Source: Cryptomeria japonica
Lineage: Eukaryota; Streptophyta; Pinopsida; Cupressales; Cupressaceae
Assembly: GCF_030272615.1 (NCBI RefSeq)
Contig: NC_081407.1
Location: forward strand, 149,171,744 to 149,235,743
Reading direction: 5' to 3'
DNA: 64,000 bases
Under the pieces are notes generated by a model. That model was not told where the DNA came from and made no database searches. It saw only the letters and a program-made list of their open reading frames with translations. Shown here piece by piece: positions 10,757-21,775 of this stretch; within the stretch, counting starts at the first letter, position 1; each line of letters begins with the position of its first letter. Position numbers and translations under genes: made by a program.

Positions 10757-10890
10757 GGGTGGGGTACCCATTGAGAGTACCGCCAGTTGATTGATAGATG
10801 ATGTGAAGCGGCGAGAGTCGAACTCGAACGGTATCAGTCGATAACCGTTTTCAGTCACCACAATGGTGGAGCGCTCGCCAACAACATGAG
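10757..10890 (-). mobile_element. tRNA-derived SINE (copy 1)
   Basis: On the minus strand a tRNA-like head starts near 10885 (GTTGGCGAGCGCTCCACC) and contains a good internal promoter B box, AGTTCGACTC, at 10824-10815. A short body follows, and the copy ends in GGCGGTACTCTCAATGGGTACCCC and a T-run. The same tail, GGCGGTACTCTCTAGTACCC, ends the copies at 16671, 17651 and 21776, which defines the family. RNA polymerase III transcription from the head is expected for SINEs. It is non-coding and depends on enzymes supplied in trans. Confidence 0.7.
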
Positions 10891-11760
10891 TGCACAAAAA
10901 GCTAAAAGTAGTTGAAAATTTTAATTTTATTTTAAATATTAGAAATAGCTTAATTTATATATTAATAACACAAATAGTATTTTGCCATGGAGGACAAGAA
11001 CAAGTGTCTTAATAAAATGTTTATACTTCTTTATAAATATAATATTTAATGTTACATTTTAAATTAAATAATTTTAAAAAAATTATTGGAGTGTATTTTT
11101 TCAAGTTTTAGATTATAATTTATTGGAATATTAAATTATAAATATAAAGGCTAGAGGAACATAGGAAAATATAATACGTCTAAAATTTCAAATATCTAGT
11201 ATTTTTTATATTAATATTTTAAAGCAGTTTTGTGGAATATATTATTTTACATAGGTTAAATGTGTATATCTTATATTTTTGTTTTTAGTTTTTATTTTAT
11301 AATTTTATGTGAGGGTGTGAGTATAGTCTCTAATATAGAAATTTTATTGATTTGGAGTTCTTCTTTTAGTTTATTATTGATCTTAGAAAAGAAAATTATA
11401 ACTTCTTTAAAAAAAATTATGGTTGAAATGATGGGCATAAAAATGATCCAATAACATAGCAAAAATTTGATCCTTGTTAAAAAACAATTTTTTTCCCCAT
11501 GGGCCTGAGTTAATTTAGTTTCAACTAAACATTATGCGTTGATCATCCTACTAGAACTCTTTTATATTGTAGATAGTTTACAAATATGTTTGCTTGTATG
11601 AACAACAACATGAGACCAATAGAAAAAAGACTAAATGAAATTTAATTTTAAAACTTATACACTTTTAAAATAGCCCTTGAAAAGTAGAGCATGACATAAT
11701 AGACCATGGAGGCACATTTAAAAACGATTACCCCTATGATTATGAGAGGCCATAGGCCTC
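10891..11760. other. AT-rich spacer, nothing recognised
   Basis: AT-rich DNA. The only ORF of any length (11260-11454, plus strand) is composed of low-complexity hydrophobic and lysine codons and looks like chance. Confidence 0.5.
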
Positions 11761-12240
11761 TTGTTTATATTTTCATGCAACCTAGTGTTTTTGGGTATAG
11801 CGTGTGGCGTAGATAAGATTTTTTCAAGAAATTTGATTAGGTTGAGCATAGGTAACAACAGACCGAATGGAACCATCCCTTGTACAATTTCAAATGCCCC
11901 AAACTTGGCATACTTAGAAATGAATAACAATCTTTTAATTGGCCCAATTCTAGAGCAGCTAACAAATTGTAGGGAACTCAACTGGCTTGATCTAGGATAC
12001 AATGAATTAAGAGGCCCATTGATCTATGTGCTAACTAAACTTCTCAAATTACATTATTTGAATCTCACAAATAATATTGTTTGAGGGAACTATTTTAGAT
12101 GAGCTCTATGTTTCGTCAACTTTGAGCTATATAGATCTGATTGGCAATCTATTATCTGTAAACCTACTGTCAAATTTTTTTAAGCTTAATTGTCTGCAAC
12201 ATTTGTGGTTACAAAATAATCGTTTTACAAGATGGAGTGT
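11761..12240 (+). pseudogene. Leucine-rich-repeat receptor-like gene fragment
   Basis: The translated frame holds consecutive plant-type extracellular LRR units: LIRLSIGNNRPNGTIPCTI, then LAYLEMNNNLLIGPI, LNWLDLGYNELRGPL and LHYLNLTNN, each 24 residues apart, as in LRR receptor kinases and receptor-like proteins. The frame stops at 12082. The repeat resumes in another frame at about 12090 (LSYIDLIGNLLSVNLL and LQHLWLQNNRFTRW), showing a frameshift plus at least one further stop. No signal peptide, transmembrane segment or kinase domain is nearby. It is a dead fragment, four to six repeats long, of a host immune or developmental receptor gene. It is the only trace of a host coding gene I can support in the window. 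Confidence 0.8.
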
Positions 12241-12289
12241 CCTTGTTGGATAAAATATAGCTCCCAATGCTCTAGATTGATTACACCTC

Positions 12290-12480
12290 ATAGCATTCCT
12301 TTACTTAGGACCATATTGTGTGTGTACCCCTATCCCTTTAACTAGGGAAAACCATGATATATTTTGGCCTGATTTTAACATTCAAAATATCGTACATTGA
12401 GCTTATCCTTTTGAAGTCTAGTCATTTCCTTATTTTCCTTTGTGCCAAAAAGCTCAAGTTGAGCAATCGATAGCTTGTAT
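12290..12480 (+). repeat. Dispersed repeat, copy 1 (partner at 17020-17190)
   Basis: This stretch and 17020-17190 match over about 160 bp with many substitutions. Shared blocks include TAGGAC(C/T)ATA, CCTGATTT(T/C)AA and TGAGC(A/T)(A/C)C. Both are in plus orientation. No boundaries, inverted repeats or coding potential are visible; probably fragments of one old element. Confidence 0.5.
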
Positions 12481-14218
12481 AATAAGAATATCCTAGGATG
12501 TGTATAAAGCTATCTCTCTCTTAAAATTAGATATTTCTTTTTCATGGTTGTAGTTTTGTTGGAATCTAGTTGGACAACTAGGAATTTCTTGGCATGCAAA
12601 TCTTTAGTTTAGTTACTCCTCTTGTTTTGAATTGTCTATCACTTTCTCATATTGAATTGTTTCTTCTTCAAATTACTAGATGGTGAATCCTTTTATATTT
12701 TACCATATAGGCATTTTTCTTTTCTTAGAACTCTAATGAGTTCTTGTTTGGTCTTCTATATCTACACTTTTGTCAAGTCTTCTTCTTAGTATTTTAGTTG
12801 GTTATAGCCTCAAAGTTTGAGACAAATCGATAAGCTTGTATGATATTGAAGATATGAAGGACATCCATATTTGATTGAATACATGGTTTTTTGGAACTCA
12901 CTTTGACACTACTAAAATTTTCTTCTACTCTTATGTCCTTTGTGCACTTAAGCCTCTATTTACCCATTACATATAACCAACCTAAGAAATATTTATATGG
13001 GCATCCACTTGTAAATTTTGTCTAAGTGTCATCCTTTTTTGTCCCCTATGAAATTATTATATGAACAAAAAATTCTAAGTGTGGGTGTTTTATGTTTAGA
13101 TTTCTAAGGACTATACTTATGTCAGAGTTTCAAAGGTTCCCTTTCTAGTACACCTTTCCTTCTAATTCCACCTTTTCCTTTGTCCTTGTTTGGATATCAA
13201 AATTTATCTAATTACCATGCCTTTTCTTTGAACTCTAAATTCCTTATCCTTTACACCAAGTTACCTTTGAAGTCACAATTTTGGTCGTCCCTTGGCTACA
13301 TTTCTCACTATCCTCTATCCCCAACTTTTGATGATTCCTTTCATAAATTTTAATTAGACATAGAAATGCAAGGATGTATCTAAAGAGGTACTTATAGCAT
13401 GAATTATGAGCCCACTATGACATGTCATTGAGATTGTGGGTTAAAACATGTCCTTATTTAGGTACCTCATAAGAGGTATCTCCAACTCTTGATCCTTGAA
13501 CATTGAAACTCCTGCATCCTACACTCTCCATTACCACCTACCTATTTGTATGAACTAGGTCACCATTAATGACCATATTTGATATCACAAACCCATCTAA
13601 GTCATTGTATTTTCTCCCATCATTTATTTAACAAGTGAAATTGGCTAAGGAAAATATAAGTGTTCAAATTGTTCAAAAGTTTCAAGTTTTGAATTCCACA
13701 AAAGCTTAATAGTTTAAACTATTAGGGTTCACTTTATTGGCGCTTTCACAAACTCCCCAAGAGGATGATAAAAAAACTTTTCATGTTTGAAAATTCAACA
13801 TGTTTGCAAGTTTGCAAATTCACCAAAATGATAGTGAGATTAAAAAAAAGCCATTGAGTCATAAGGTTTGTAAACTCCTCAAAATATTGATAAAGTTTTA
13901 AAGTTTAGGTGTTCTAAGGAATAAGTGACCAAGTTTAACATGTAAATAATATCATGTTTTCACAAACTCCTTGAAATCTTCATGACAGTATGGGAAAAAA
14001 TGGGTTGTCAGGAAGTTCATAAGTTTTGAACTTGGTAGAAGTGCAACACAGTTCAACATGAGCCAAAATCTTAGATAACTAAAGGTAAAAGGTAACGATA
14101 AACAAAATTTAAAGGCAAGAAAATGGAACCAAGGGATATTAGAATTAATGAAATGTGGCCTTCTAGAATTATTCCTACCAAACCAATTTTTTAGCATTAT
14201 CTCACACCATAGTACTTC
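12481..14218. other. Intergenic DNA, no gene recognised
   Basis: Pyrimidine-rich (CTTT, CCTT) DNA without a sustained reading frame. The longest ORF (13952-14197, minus) has no recognisable motif. Confidence 0.5.
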
Positions 14219-14800
14219 ACATCCAATTCAACATTAATGTAGAGCACATTTGTAGACAATAGAAGAATATCGCTTTGTGCTTTGTAGCTGTGGTTGGACA
14301 TTTTGGGTGTTACTAATAAGGTGTCTCAACCAAGTTGATAATTCCTAGCATGATTATTTATTTATATTTCTAGGTGTTATTATTTATTTTTTTGTTGGAT
14401 CCATATGTTGATAACTCAAGTTGGAGTAAAAAATAGAAAGTTTCTATAACAGGTGGAGTTTTGTGTCTGCATGTGCTTTGCATGTTGTCTATTGTATCTA
14501 CATATGTTGAAAACTTGCCATGTGGCCTTTCTTAGTTTCCACTTCTAGAAACATCCTATTTTTATTTCAAACTCTATAAAAATGGGTGTTTTGTTGAAGT
14601 GAAGTGAAAACAATTAAGCATTACAGGATTATGTCATCAAATTTCCTCTAGAGAAAAGCTAGATTTAAATCTCCATGTTAGGACTTTGAGCATGCAAGTG
14701 TATTGTCAGAATATTTATTGCATATTAATACATTAATTCAATGATTTAGAGTATGAGGTTTTTAACCCTAAAGGGTTTTCCCATATATATTGGTGTATTG
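14219..14800 (+). mobile_element. LTR-like repeat, copy 1 (partner at 21920-22500)
   Basis: It matches 21920-22500 almost throughout, from CCAATTCA..TTAATGTAGAG to GGGTTTTCCCATATATATTGG. The blocks look like an LTR in plus orientation: TCTATAAAAATGG (TATA) near 14572, then a polyadenylation-like AT-rich stretch, then GGGTTTTCCCA, the U5-type block shared with copia LTRs. A partial duplication of the GTATTGTAATAATATTTATTGCATATTA segment follows at about 14796-14825. No primer site or polypurine tract adjoins, so it may be a solo or fragmentary LTR. Confidence 0.6.
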
Positions 14801-14829
14801 TAATAATATTTATTGCATATTAAAAACCT

Positions 14830-16670
14830 TGTTTTATTCTGATTTCCTAGAAAAAAACCATTGTTAGGAGTTCTAAAAGTCTTACGAGTCACTCTTGACT
14901 TCTTGCCAATGCAGGAGTTAGAGTTACTGATTATCATTTTTGAAATGTATTTTACAAGACCTATTAGTAATGATAAAGTGTGTGTTGTTAATTTGTATTT
15001 TATTTTGCTTTTGGAAAGAACATATCCAAACATGTTTTGATTAATTAAAAACAGGTTTTTGAAAGGAACCCGAAACCTTGTTACATAGCAAGAGAAAGAT
15101 AAAGTATTAAAAGGGCAAGAAATAACAGTGCCTAGATGCCCATACAAGGAACAGATCCCAGTTAAAACAAAAAGGGATCACAAGACAAAGAGAACAACAC
15201 TAGACAACCTAAGGACAACACAAAGACAACACCGAGACAACACAAGGACAAGGACAACTAGATGTTTCTTATGAGTTCTTCCGCATGAACCACCATCTGC
15301 TTCATATTGACTACATATTTTTTCATATCATCTAGCTCTTATAAGTTATGGAGTGTGGTTGATATTTATATCACTAACTTATATTTGTAATGTATTATGA
15401 ATAATTGTCTATGTTAATTAGACTACAATAATACAAGGGATCTTAATGATTTGAAGGCTAGCAAAATAGTGCAAAGGAAGAGATTACTACAATATTACAA
15501 GGGATCTTAATGATTTGAAAGCTAGCAAAATAGTGCAAAGGAAGAGATTTCTAAACATTCCTCAAAATAAAAAAATTGATTAGAGTATTTGTAAATTCAA
15601 AGACTTGTTTTTAAAGAAAAATGCTTATATTTCTTGTTGTTCATAGAACATCTTTTTAATCTTGTTTTTAACAATTTAAAAGAACTACAACCAAAACATT
15701 ATAACATATAAAAATGATAATAAAATTAGCAAAGACCTAATAACTAAGAGAAAATAAAATTAGAAAGAACCTAACAAATATCCTTTGTTTCTTCCTTCAA
15801 ATTTCATAGTTCATGTAATAAAATTTTCAAAAAGTGATAAAAAAGTTCATTTAAAATATGGGCTTTCAACTTTATAATTTTTAAACTAAGTAATCTGGAT
15901 GCATTTAAAATGGAAAAATAGACAATTCAAAGCTACAATTTCTCGTATAGTAGTAATACAATTAATTATGGATTTCTAGCACAAGAAATATTTTTGAATG
16001 AAAAGATTTACAATTGACACAAATGAATACTCTTAATTTTATTTAAGACAAAAGATAATGGTTTTGATTTTGTAAATGATAGGTTGTAGACACGAGCCTT
16101 AGAAGTTCCCCTGTGCTCACAAAGACTTTGGGGCTAACATTGTGTCTATGATGCTCATGGTGCACTTCCTCAACCTTCTATGACAACTACTGTTCTGATA
16201 TGTTATAGGGTGTGATTATGGACTGCTGTTAGAATTCGCTTACAAAACTCGTTTGGTATTTGAAATTAAATTTTGCATAGTATATGCGAAGAAGTGTTAA
16301 CTTAAAATTGGAATAGATAGTTTTATTGAATCCTAATCTTTTTACCAAAAATTAATGGAAAAACTCCGACATTCAATTTTTTTATTGAATCATATTAAAA
16401 TTATAATTTCCTAGCAATCCTGCAATACTTGTTGAAGGAGAGGATGGATGGATCAATGACAAGATGCAAATATAAAACATAAAAAACAGAACATAAATCG
16501 TATTCACAGACCAACGTATGCTACAGCATACATAACTTATTTTATTGATTGCATTACAAGTACAAATGCAGATATAGAACAATTATCTACCTTGGATTCT
16601 CCACCTGCATGCAAAATGGCTAAGAGCCTCAGATATACAGAAAGAAATGCAAAACTGGTGAGGAAAAAGG
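14830..16670. other. Intergenic DNA, no gene recognised
   Basis: No convincing coding sequence. The 133-codon minus-strand ORF at 14746-15147 begins in the LTR-like repeat and has no known motif. At 15150-15270 there is a run of ACAACAC(A/T)AAGGACAA-type units, and at 15422-15549 a clean tandem duplication. Confidence 0.5.
15422..15549. repeat. 64-bp tandem duplication
   Basis: Two adjacent 64-bp copies (15422-15485 and 15486-15549), both starting ACTACAATA and ending GGAAGAGATT, differ by only a few bases. This is a recent local duplication. Confidence 0.9.
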
Positions 16671-16792
16671 ATGGGGTACTAGAGAGTACCGCCTTGTATT
16701 CTTTTTTCTTCTCCTTCCTGCAGGCTGAATTCGAACCCGTGTTGGCATAGCATATAATTGGTGCTATCTACCGTTACAACACGCGAACCAAC
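16671..16792 (-). mobile_element. tRNA-derived SINE (copy 2)
   Basis: The minus strand holds a tRNA-like head starting near 16790 with TTGTAACGGTAG in the A-box position and an excellent B box, GGGTTCGAATTC, at 16738-16727, about 40 bp apart as in tRNA-derived SINEs. A short body follows, then the family tail GGCGGTACTCTCTAGTACCC and a TTTTT run. It is the best preserved head in the family. Confidence 0.78.
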
Positions 16793-17019
16793 CGAAACTT
16801 GTTTTCACTGTTTTATATCATTAAGCACTGTGCTGGACCAATAAGACTAGTAGGATGGATTAGTAACCTAAATTGTAATGGTATCAAGAGTTTTATTAAA
16901 AAAATTATAGATTTTGTCAATTTTTAATATGAGATATTTGGTATTTATTATTCGATTATAATTTTTATTTTTAATGGTGAAGATCAATTACTTCTTGTAG
17001 GTTTTTTTTTGTTTAGGAC

Positions 17020-17190
17020 TATACTATATGTGTAACTTTGTATTACCGGCTAGATCATATCATGACTAGATTGCCCTGATTTCAATATTAAAAATATCCT
17101 ACTTTGAGCCATCGCTTTTAGAATCTAATGATTAGCTCATCCTCATGCATGTCAAGAAGCTTGAGCTGAGCAACTAAAGGATTGTATCAT
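17020..17190 (+). repeat. Dispersed repeat, copy 2 (partner at 12290-12480)
   Basis: Diverged second copy of the repeat described at 12290-12480, same orientation. It ends near GAGCTGAGCAACTAAAGGATTGTAT, which corresponds to GAGCAATCGATAGCTTGTAT in copy 1. Confidence 0.5.
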
Positions 17191-17650
17191 GTGCATCTTC
17201 TAGTTCATTATATGTATCAAGTGTTGGCATGGTTCATCGTTTTACTCCAAGAGCATCTAAGAATAAAATTTGCATATTTACATAGAACTATAGGAAATTA
17301 TATTTTCTAATGGATAATAAATTTTAGTTTTCATTAACATCATATAGGTCACCTACAAGTCTATGCATTAGTTTGCATTATAATCATATAGGCCATCTAA
17401 AAGTCTATATGCATCCAATCTTCAATCATTCACTTAGAATTGTAAAGTTGGTTTTATAAAAGATATTGATGTAGGACAATTTCATCTTACCATTCCAAAA
17501 ATCTATACCAAGTTATTTGTAAACATTGCCTTGACACATATAACATAAAGACAAATGTTAAGATATATTTGTTGCAAATTTCTATCAACTAATAGTCATA
17601 TTGTTTAAGTTCAATCAAATGGATGGGAGGAGGCACCGTATATAAAAGAT

Positions 17651-17720
17651 AGGGTACTAGAGAGTACCGCCTTGCCTCTAAATTTACCACCTCTCATACC
17701 ATAATTTATCGCCTCTCCTT
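17651..17720 (-). mobile_element. SINE tail fragment (copy 3)
   Basis: Only the 3' part is present: the minus strand ends GGCGGTACTCTCTAGTACCC followed by TATCTTTTATA. The tRNA-like head with A and B boxes is missing, as in a 5'-truncated insertion. It abuts the degenerate protease region that starts by 17738. Confidence 0.6.
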
Positions 17721-17737
17721 TATACATAGTTGAGAAA

Positions 17738-18189
17738 ATGCAAGACAAACCTTGTTGTGTTGTGCTTATTGATCCCTCTTGCATGGTTAATGTCATCACT
17801 GAAGAATATATTTATACTTTACATTTTCATAAAGCAATCTATGATGATACTAATGTGGTCGTTAAGTTATTTGATGGATTTTCTTGTCCGGATCTATCAA
17901 ACTCCCTATTGAGGTTCACACTAAATTAATAGATGTCAACTTTGTTATCATTCCTTCATCTGAACAATTCCATGTGAATTTAGGTTACCCTTGGCTATCT
18001 TCTATGAAGGTTATTGCCTCTCCAATCCATACGTGTTTTAAATTTCCCCACAATGGAGAAATCATAACTATTAACCACAACCTATTTCGACCAACTGAAA
18101 GAAGCCCAGGTGTTCTTATTGATTACTTTTGGCCTCAACAATTTCAATCTCTTCCACCGAGAAGTGATGCTCTCTGTCAATATTATTAG
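17738..18189 (+). pseudogene. Ty3/gypsy (Tat-like) aspartic protease fragment
   Basis: Two overlapping frames join across a frameshift near 17885. The first has CCVVLIDPSCMVNVITEEY, matching the V-L-I-D-x-G-S-x-x-N-V active-site block of Tat-type gypsy proteases, but with D-P-S where D-G/N-G is expected. The second continues GSIKLPIEV... and LGYPWLSSMKVIASPIHTC, matching the family's LGRPW...GA-x-x-S-x-x-H block. The enzyme would cleave Gag-Pol in the virus-like particle. Altered active-site context and the frameshift make it dead. No reverse transcriptase follows; the downstream frame is Pro-rich and leads to a polypurine tract and LTR. Confidence 0.7.
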
Positions 18190-19062
18190 AAATGGAAGAA
18201 AGATATGATCTTATCCTTAATCCAACCTAGAACTCCAACACTTGATATTCCCACTATTCTTGAAGATGAAGTTCTTCCTCTAATGGATAGAACTATATTC
18301 CTCCTAAGGAAGATACCCAACCTATTCCTTTGGATAAAACTATGCCTTCTCCTAAGAAGAACAATAATATCCCTCCTAAGGTTAGATCTGTACCTCCTCC
18401 TCATGATGGACCTGGTCTTCTTCCTACATCGAACATTCCTCCTTTATATGATGCAGTTCTGCCTCCTTGCTAGAAGAGACCTGCCTCTCCTCTTGTTCAA
18501 CCTAAGAGGCCTCAAACTAACCATCCAACTATTAAAGATGAATACATTCCTTCTCCAACAAATATTCCTCCTTCTTCTCAGCCTTCCACTAAGACTCGAC
18601 GGAATTGTTGTGCAAGAGATTGTCGATGAAAACGTTGTGCTAGAGCTTGTGAAGTTGTTTCTCAAACTATTAAATCTTCTAAAACACCAACTGTTGACAT
18701 GATTCCATTTTCTCCTAAGCAAGATGTTGAACCTAAATCTCCAAATCATAAGTTGCAAAAAAATGTGATGGTTTTACTTCTATTCATGTGTTAGAGCTCC
18801 TCTTTCTATAAATCTTGATGAAGAAATAGGTGAAAATGTTATTCATGATAGCAATACAACTCCTAATGCTTCTGATGGTGAATATGAATATGTTGATGTT
18901 GACAAACATTCATCTGCAGAATTTTCAAAAGCCTTCATCCTAGCTCTTCGAAACAAACAAAGTGACTTAGCACATGAGCATAGTCCTTGTTTGGATCTTG
19001 TGATAGCTCCATCTGTTGTGCTCAATGTCGCTCCTCTGGCGTGTTTCCTGCCTTCTTGAAAT
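18190..19062 (+). pseudogene. Pro-rich and acidic region after the Tat-like protease
   Basis: In the frame beginning near 18298 the protein is strongly Pro-rich (IPPKEDTQPIPLDKTMP, NNNIPPKVRSVPPPHDG, SPTNIPPSSQPSTKTRRN), with an in-frame TAG near 18473 and further stops. After about 18790 an acidic stretch continues (NLDEEIGENVIHD, DGEYEYVDVDKHS) to a stop near 19060. This composition bias marks the real frame; a Leu-rich plus-strand ORF at 18205-18702 is its out-of-frame shadow. Linkers like this occur in Tat/Athila-type polyproteins. Function unknown. Confidence 0.5.
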
Positions 19063-19838
19063 AGTGATCAACAAGATCGGGAGGTGGATGCCATGTTAGA
19101 CTAGCTGCATTAGCATTGTAGATCCTCTACCTCTCTTTTTTATCGCTCTTTTGTGCCCATTCTTCTATGTGTATCCATGTTCTTCTATTTGTTGTCCCTA
19201 GTGATGTCTACTTGAGGATGATGCAAAGCATTGAGATCTCTTTTGGTCTCTTTCATGTTGACTCAAAAGACACGTGTTCCCTTTCTTTCAAGGTGGCTTC
19301 CTTTCTTTCGAGAATGAGGACTATTCTATGCATATATACATGAGTTATCATACAACATACTAACCTCGAGGAAAGCGAAGCCACCTCATGCTTTTTGTTT
19401 TGTGTTCATTATCATTGGGTTTATTCCTCGATTGGGGGATAAATCCTTGCAATAATGTGATCCCTTTGTTTCTCTCTCTTGGGTGTATCCTACTTCAAAA
19501 TAAATCGCTCATGATAAGGCATGCGTGATCGCTTTAACATGGGGGCATACGCTCCGCTCGTATTTTCATTCTAAATACTTTGAGTTACTTAATGAACTTG
19601 GCTTTGCTTTGTAATTTTTGGTATCCTTACTTTTCATGAATCATAGTGAGGAGAACCTTACTACTTGGAATCATGCTTCTCTCCCTCTTGATCTTCCCTT
19701 TTACTTTGTCAATCGAAGTCGTAAGATCCTTAGTTCATTGGGGGCTTGGGTTATCTTACCTCCTTGATGTGGTGAAAGTCTTTCAATTTTGTTTCCTTGT
19801 ACTTTACTGATAGTATTAGTGTACACTTATACTCCTGC
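19063..19838 (+). other. 3' untranslated region of the Tat-like element
   Basis: No open frame. It contains three G-runs in PPT-like contexts before the real tract (GATTGGGGGATAAA near 19432, ACATGGGGGCATA near 19540, CATTGGGGGCTTGG near 19739). Long non-coding 3' regions are usual in this clade. Confidence 0.5.
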
Positions 19839-19854
19839 TAAAGTGGGGGCTAAA
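19839..19854 (+). other. Polypurine tract of the Tat-like element
   Basis: TAAAGTGGGGGCTAAA immediately precedes the TGTAGCATC start of the LTR, which is the position and composition of a plus-strand primer tract. Confidence 0.75.
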
Positions 19855-21048
19855 TGTAGCATCATAAAATTGCGACCCTACAATTTTCGACTGCATTTAG
19901 GTCTTCGCATTGGTAGATGAATCCCTAAGCCTGATAGGAGACTCGATACATGCTCATACAGTCAGAAACTTGCATTTCCTGCCACCCCACACTGCCTGCT
20001 CTCACTTCCTATCCTGAATTAGGGCAGGACACGGGTGTGGTGCCCCTGTCCTTGCCCTATTTTGAGGCTCCCTTGACCTATTCCTGCATTGTGCTTGTCA
20101 ATTGAGAGCGGGAAAAAGTTTTCCTATGTCAGCCTAAGACGGAAATCAATTTAAAACCCCAATTAGCAAGTATATAAGGAGCATTTTCCCCTCCTATTTG
20201 CATAAGTTCGATAAGTTCAATCAAGTACAATCAAGCGAAAATAAATTCAAGAAGCAAAATCAAGTGCAAGTGTTCAAGCATTCAAGCATTCAAGCATCCA
20301 TTGAGTGTCTCAAGTCTCCTTTCAAGGCTAGGTGTTGCATTCAAGTCAAGGATTCAACCATTGAAGAGGAGATCCCTACCAACATTGAAGACATTCAATT
20401 CCACATATCCTTCCAAAAAACTCTATCTTACATTTCAATTGCATCCTCTCTTGAGGTTAATTCTACTTCAGGCATTTCCTTTCATTTATTTGCAAGTTTT
20501 TTTCATCATTTGGTTAATTCCAAAATGGGGTTTGTCCTGAAGGCAAACCCCCAATCACAACAACATTTCCTCTCTTTTCCGTGTGTAGGTTGCAGGTTTA
20601 GGCTTCATTTTTAGAGATGGAAAAACCCTTTTCGGCGCATGATTTTTTTGGAGGACCAAGTACACTTTCAACCCGGTCCTGACAACTTTCGCTCAAAATT
20701 GCAGTAGAGCTTTGTTTCGACATTTTATTGCTAATTCAAGGTGCACAACTTCATCCCGCATCTCTATCTCAAGTTATAGTCATTTCTTTGTTATCTTCAT
20801 GCTTAGTCTCAATTCACTTCATTGAACTTGTCTATTTTAAAAGAAAGCTACTTTAGTTTCCAAATCATTGTCAATTCATTTAGCATTCAATCTCTTTCCA
20901 TTGAGATTAGATCTAATGAATTCAAGTCACCTCTTTTAAATGTAATGTGCGTGAGAAGTTGAAGAGAATCCTTTGTGAAACTTTCATGTCTCGTTTGAGG
21001 GGAGTAAAGATTTTCCACTTGATCTCTCCTCATCAGTTTTCAACACCA
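19855..21048 (+). mobile_element. 3' LTR of the Tat-like gypsy element
   Basis: It starts TGTAGCATCATAAAATTG right after the polypurine tract. The same sequence, inverted, forms the solo LTR at 27445-28630, and the two align over their whole length. Shared landmarks are TATATAAG at 20171 (TATA), tandem CATTCAAG units near 20280, GGATTCAACCATTGAAGAGGAGATC, GTGTGTAGGTTGCAGG and a final GATTTTCC. The right end is uncertain (about 21020-21048, possible terminus CAACACCA). Confidence 0.8.
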
Positions 21049-21536
21049 TTGCAATAAAATATCTCAACATATCTTGCATAATACCATTTGAAAATTTGAA
21101 AGTCAAACCAAAATATTCATATGATGATTGAGAAGAAATTCCTTAGTTACATGTGCTTAATTGATATGATTGTGTAGGGTTTACTATTTACATAAATAAA
21201 TGTTTAACCGAAATACATATTTTTTAGTACAAATTTTTATGATGCTAATTATTTGGTATTTCATTATTAGAAAATGGAAGGAGATAAAAATTATTCTATA
21301 GATTATTCATCATTTTTTCTCTCAAAGTCCTAAAATAATAAAAAGAATATATATCTATTAATTATTTCTTTGTTTATATATATTTTATAATAGTATCCAC
21401 ATTATTTAATTGAAAATAAGTTAAAAGCATACTAGTATAGAGTATAGATTTACATGCTTTGAATTTGGGAGAAAATAGGATAGTTTCCCCCGTCATTTAT
21501 CCTTTCAACATATTTTTTTCATCTTTGTGTTGTAAA
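21049..21536. other. AT-rich spacer, nothing recognised
   Basis: AT-rich, no coding potential, no repeat structure seen. Confidence 0.5.
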
Positions 21537-21539
21537 CAG

Positions 21540-21688
21540 CCTCTAGTGTAAGACGTGAGGTGAGCTCCCAGCGTACATGTGAAAATTGCTGCCTTTCATC
21601 GTGTGCTAAGCATCATCCCGTCTTGCGACTCGAACTCACGACTTCACTTAATAATCATAGCTGAATACCACACTGCTGCAGAGGATAT
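21540..21688 (-). mobile_element. tRNA-derived SINE with a different tail
   Basis: The minus strand has an A-box-like CAGCAGTGTGG at 21678-21668 and a B box GAGTTCGAGTC at 21637-21627, about 40 bp apart. The body that follows ends GCTGGGAGCTCACCTCACGTC rather than the GGTACTCTCTAGTACC tail of the other copies. It is therefore a second SINE type with a related promoter head. Confidence 0.6.
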
Positions 21689-21775
21689 AAAGTCACATAT
21701 GAAGCAAAGTTATAAATAGTGTGAATACGGACATGTTAAGATTGCTTTTATGTTTTTTAAATTATGAAGAAGTGT

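Noticed and set aside
10800-10885. Possible tRNA gene because of B box and tRNA-like head
   Set aside because: No acceptor stem pairing or complete cloverleaf; tail shared with other copies shows it is a SINE.
14746-15147. 133-codon minus-strand ORF
   Set aside because: Starts inside AT-rich DNA and ends in the LTR-like repeat; low-complexity composition and no family recognised.
18205-18702. 165-codon Leu-rich plus-strand ORF, membrane-protein-like
   Set aside because: It is the out-of-frame reading of a Pro-rich frame (CCT codons read as CTN). The Pro-rich frame continues from the Tat-like protease.
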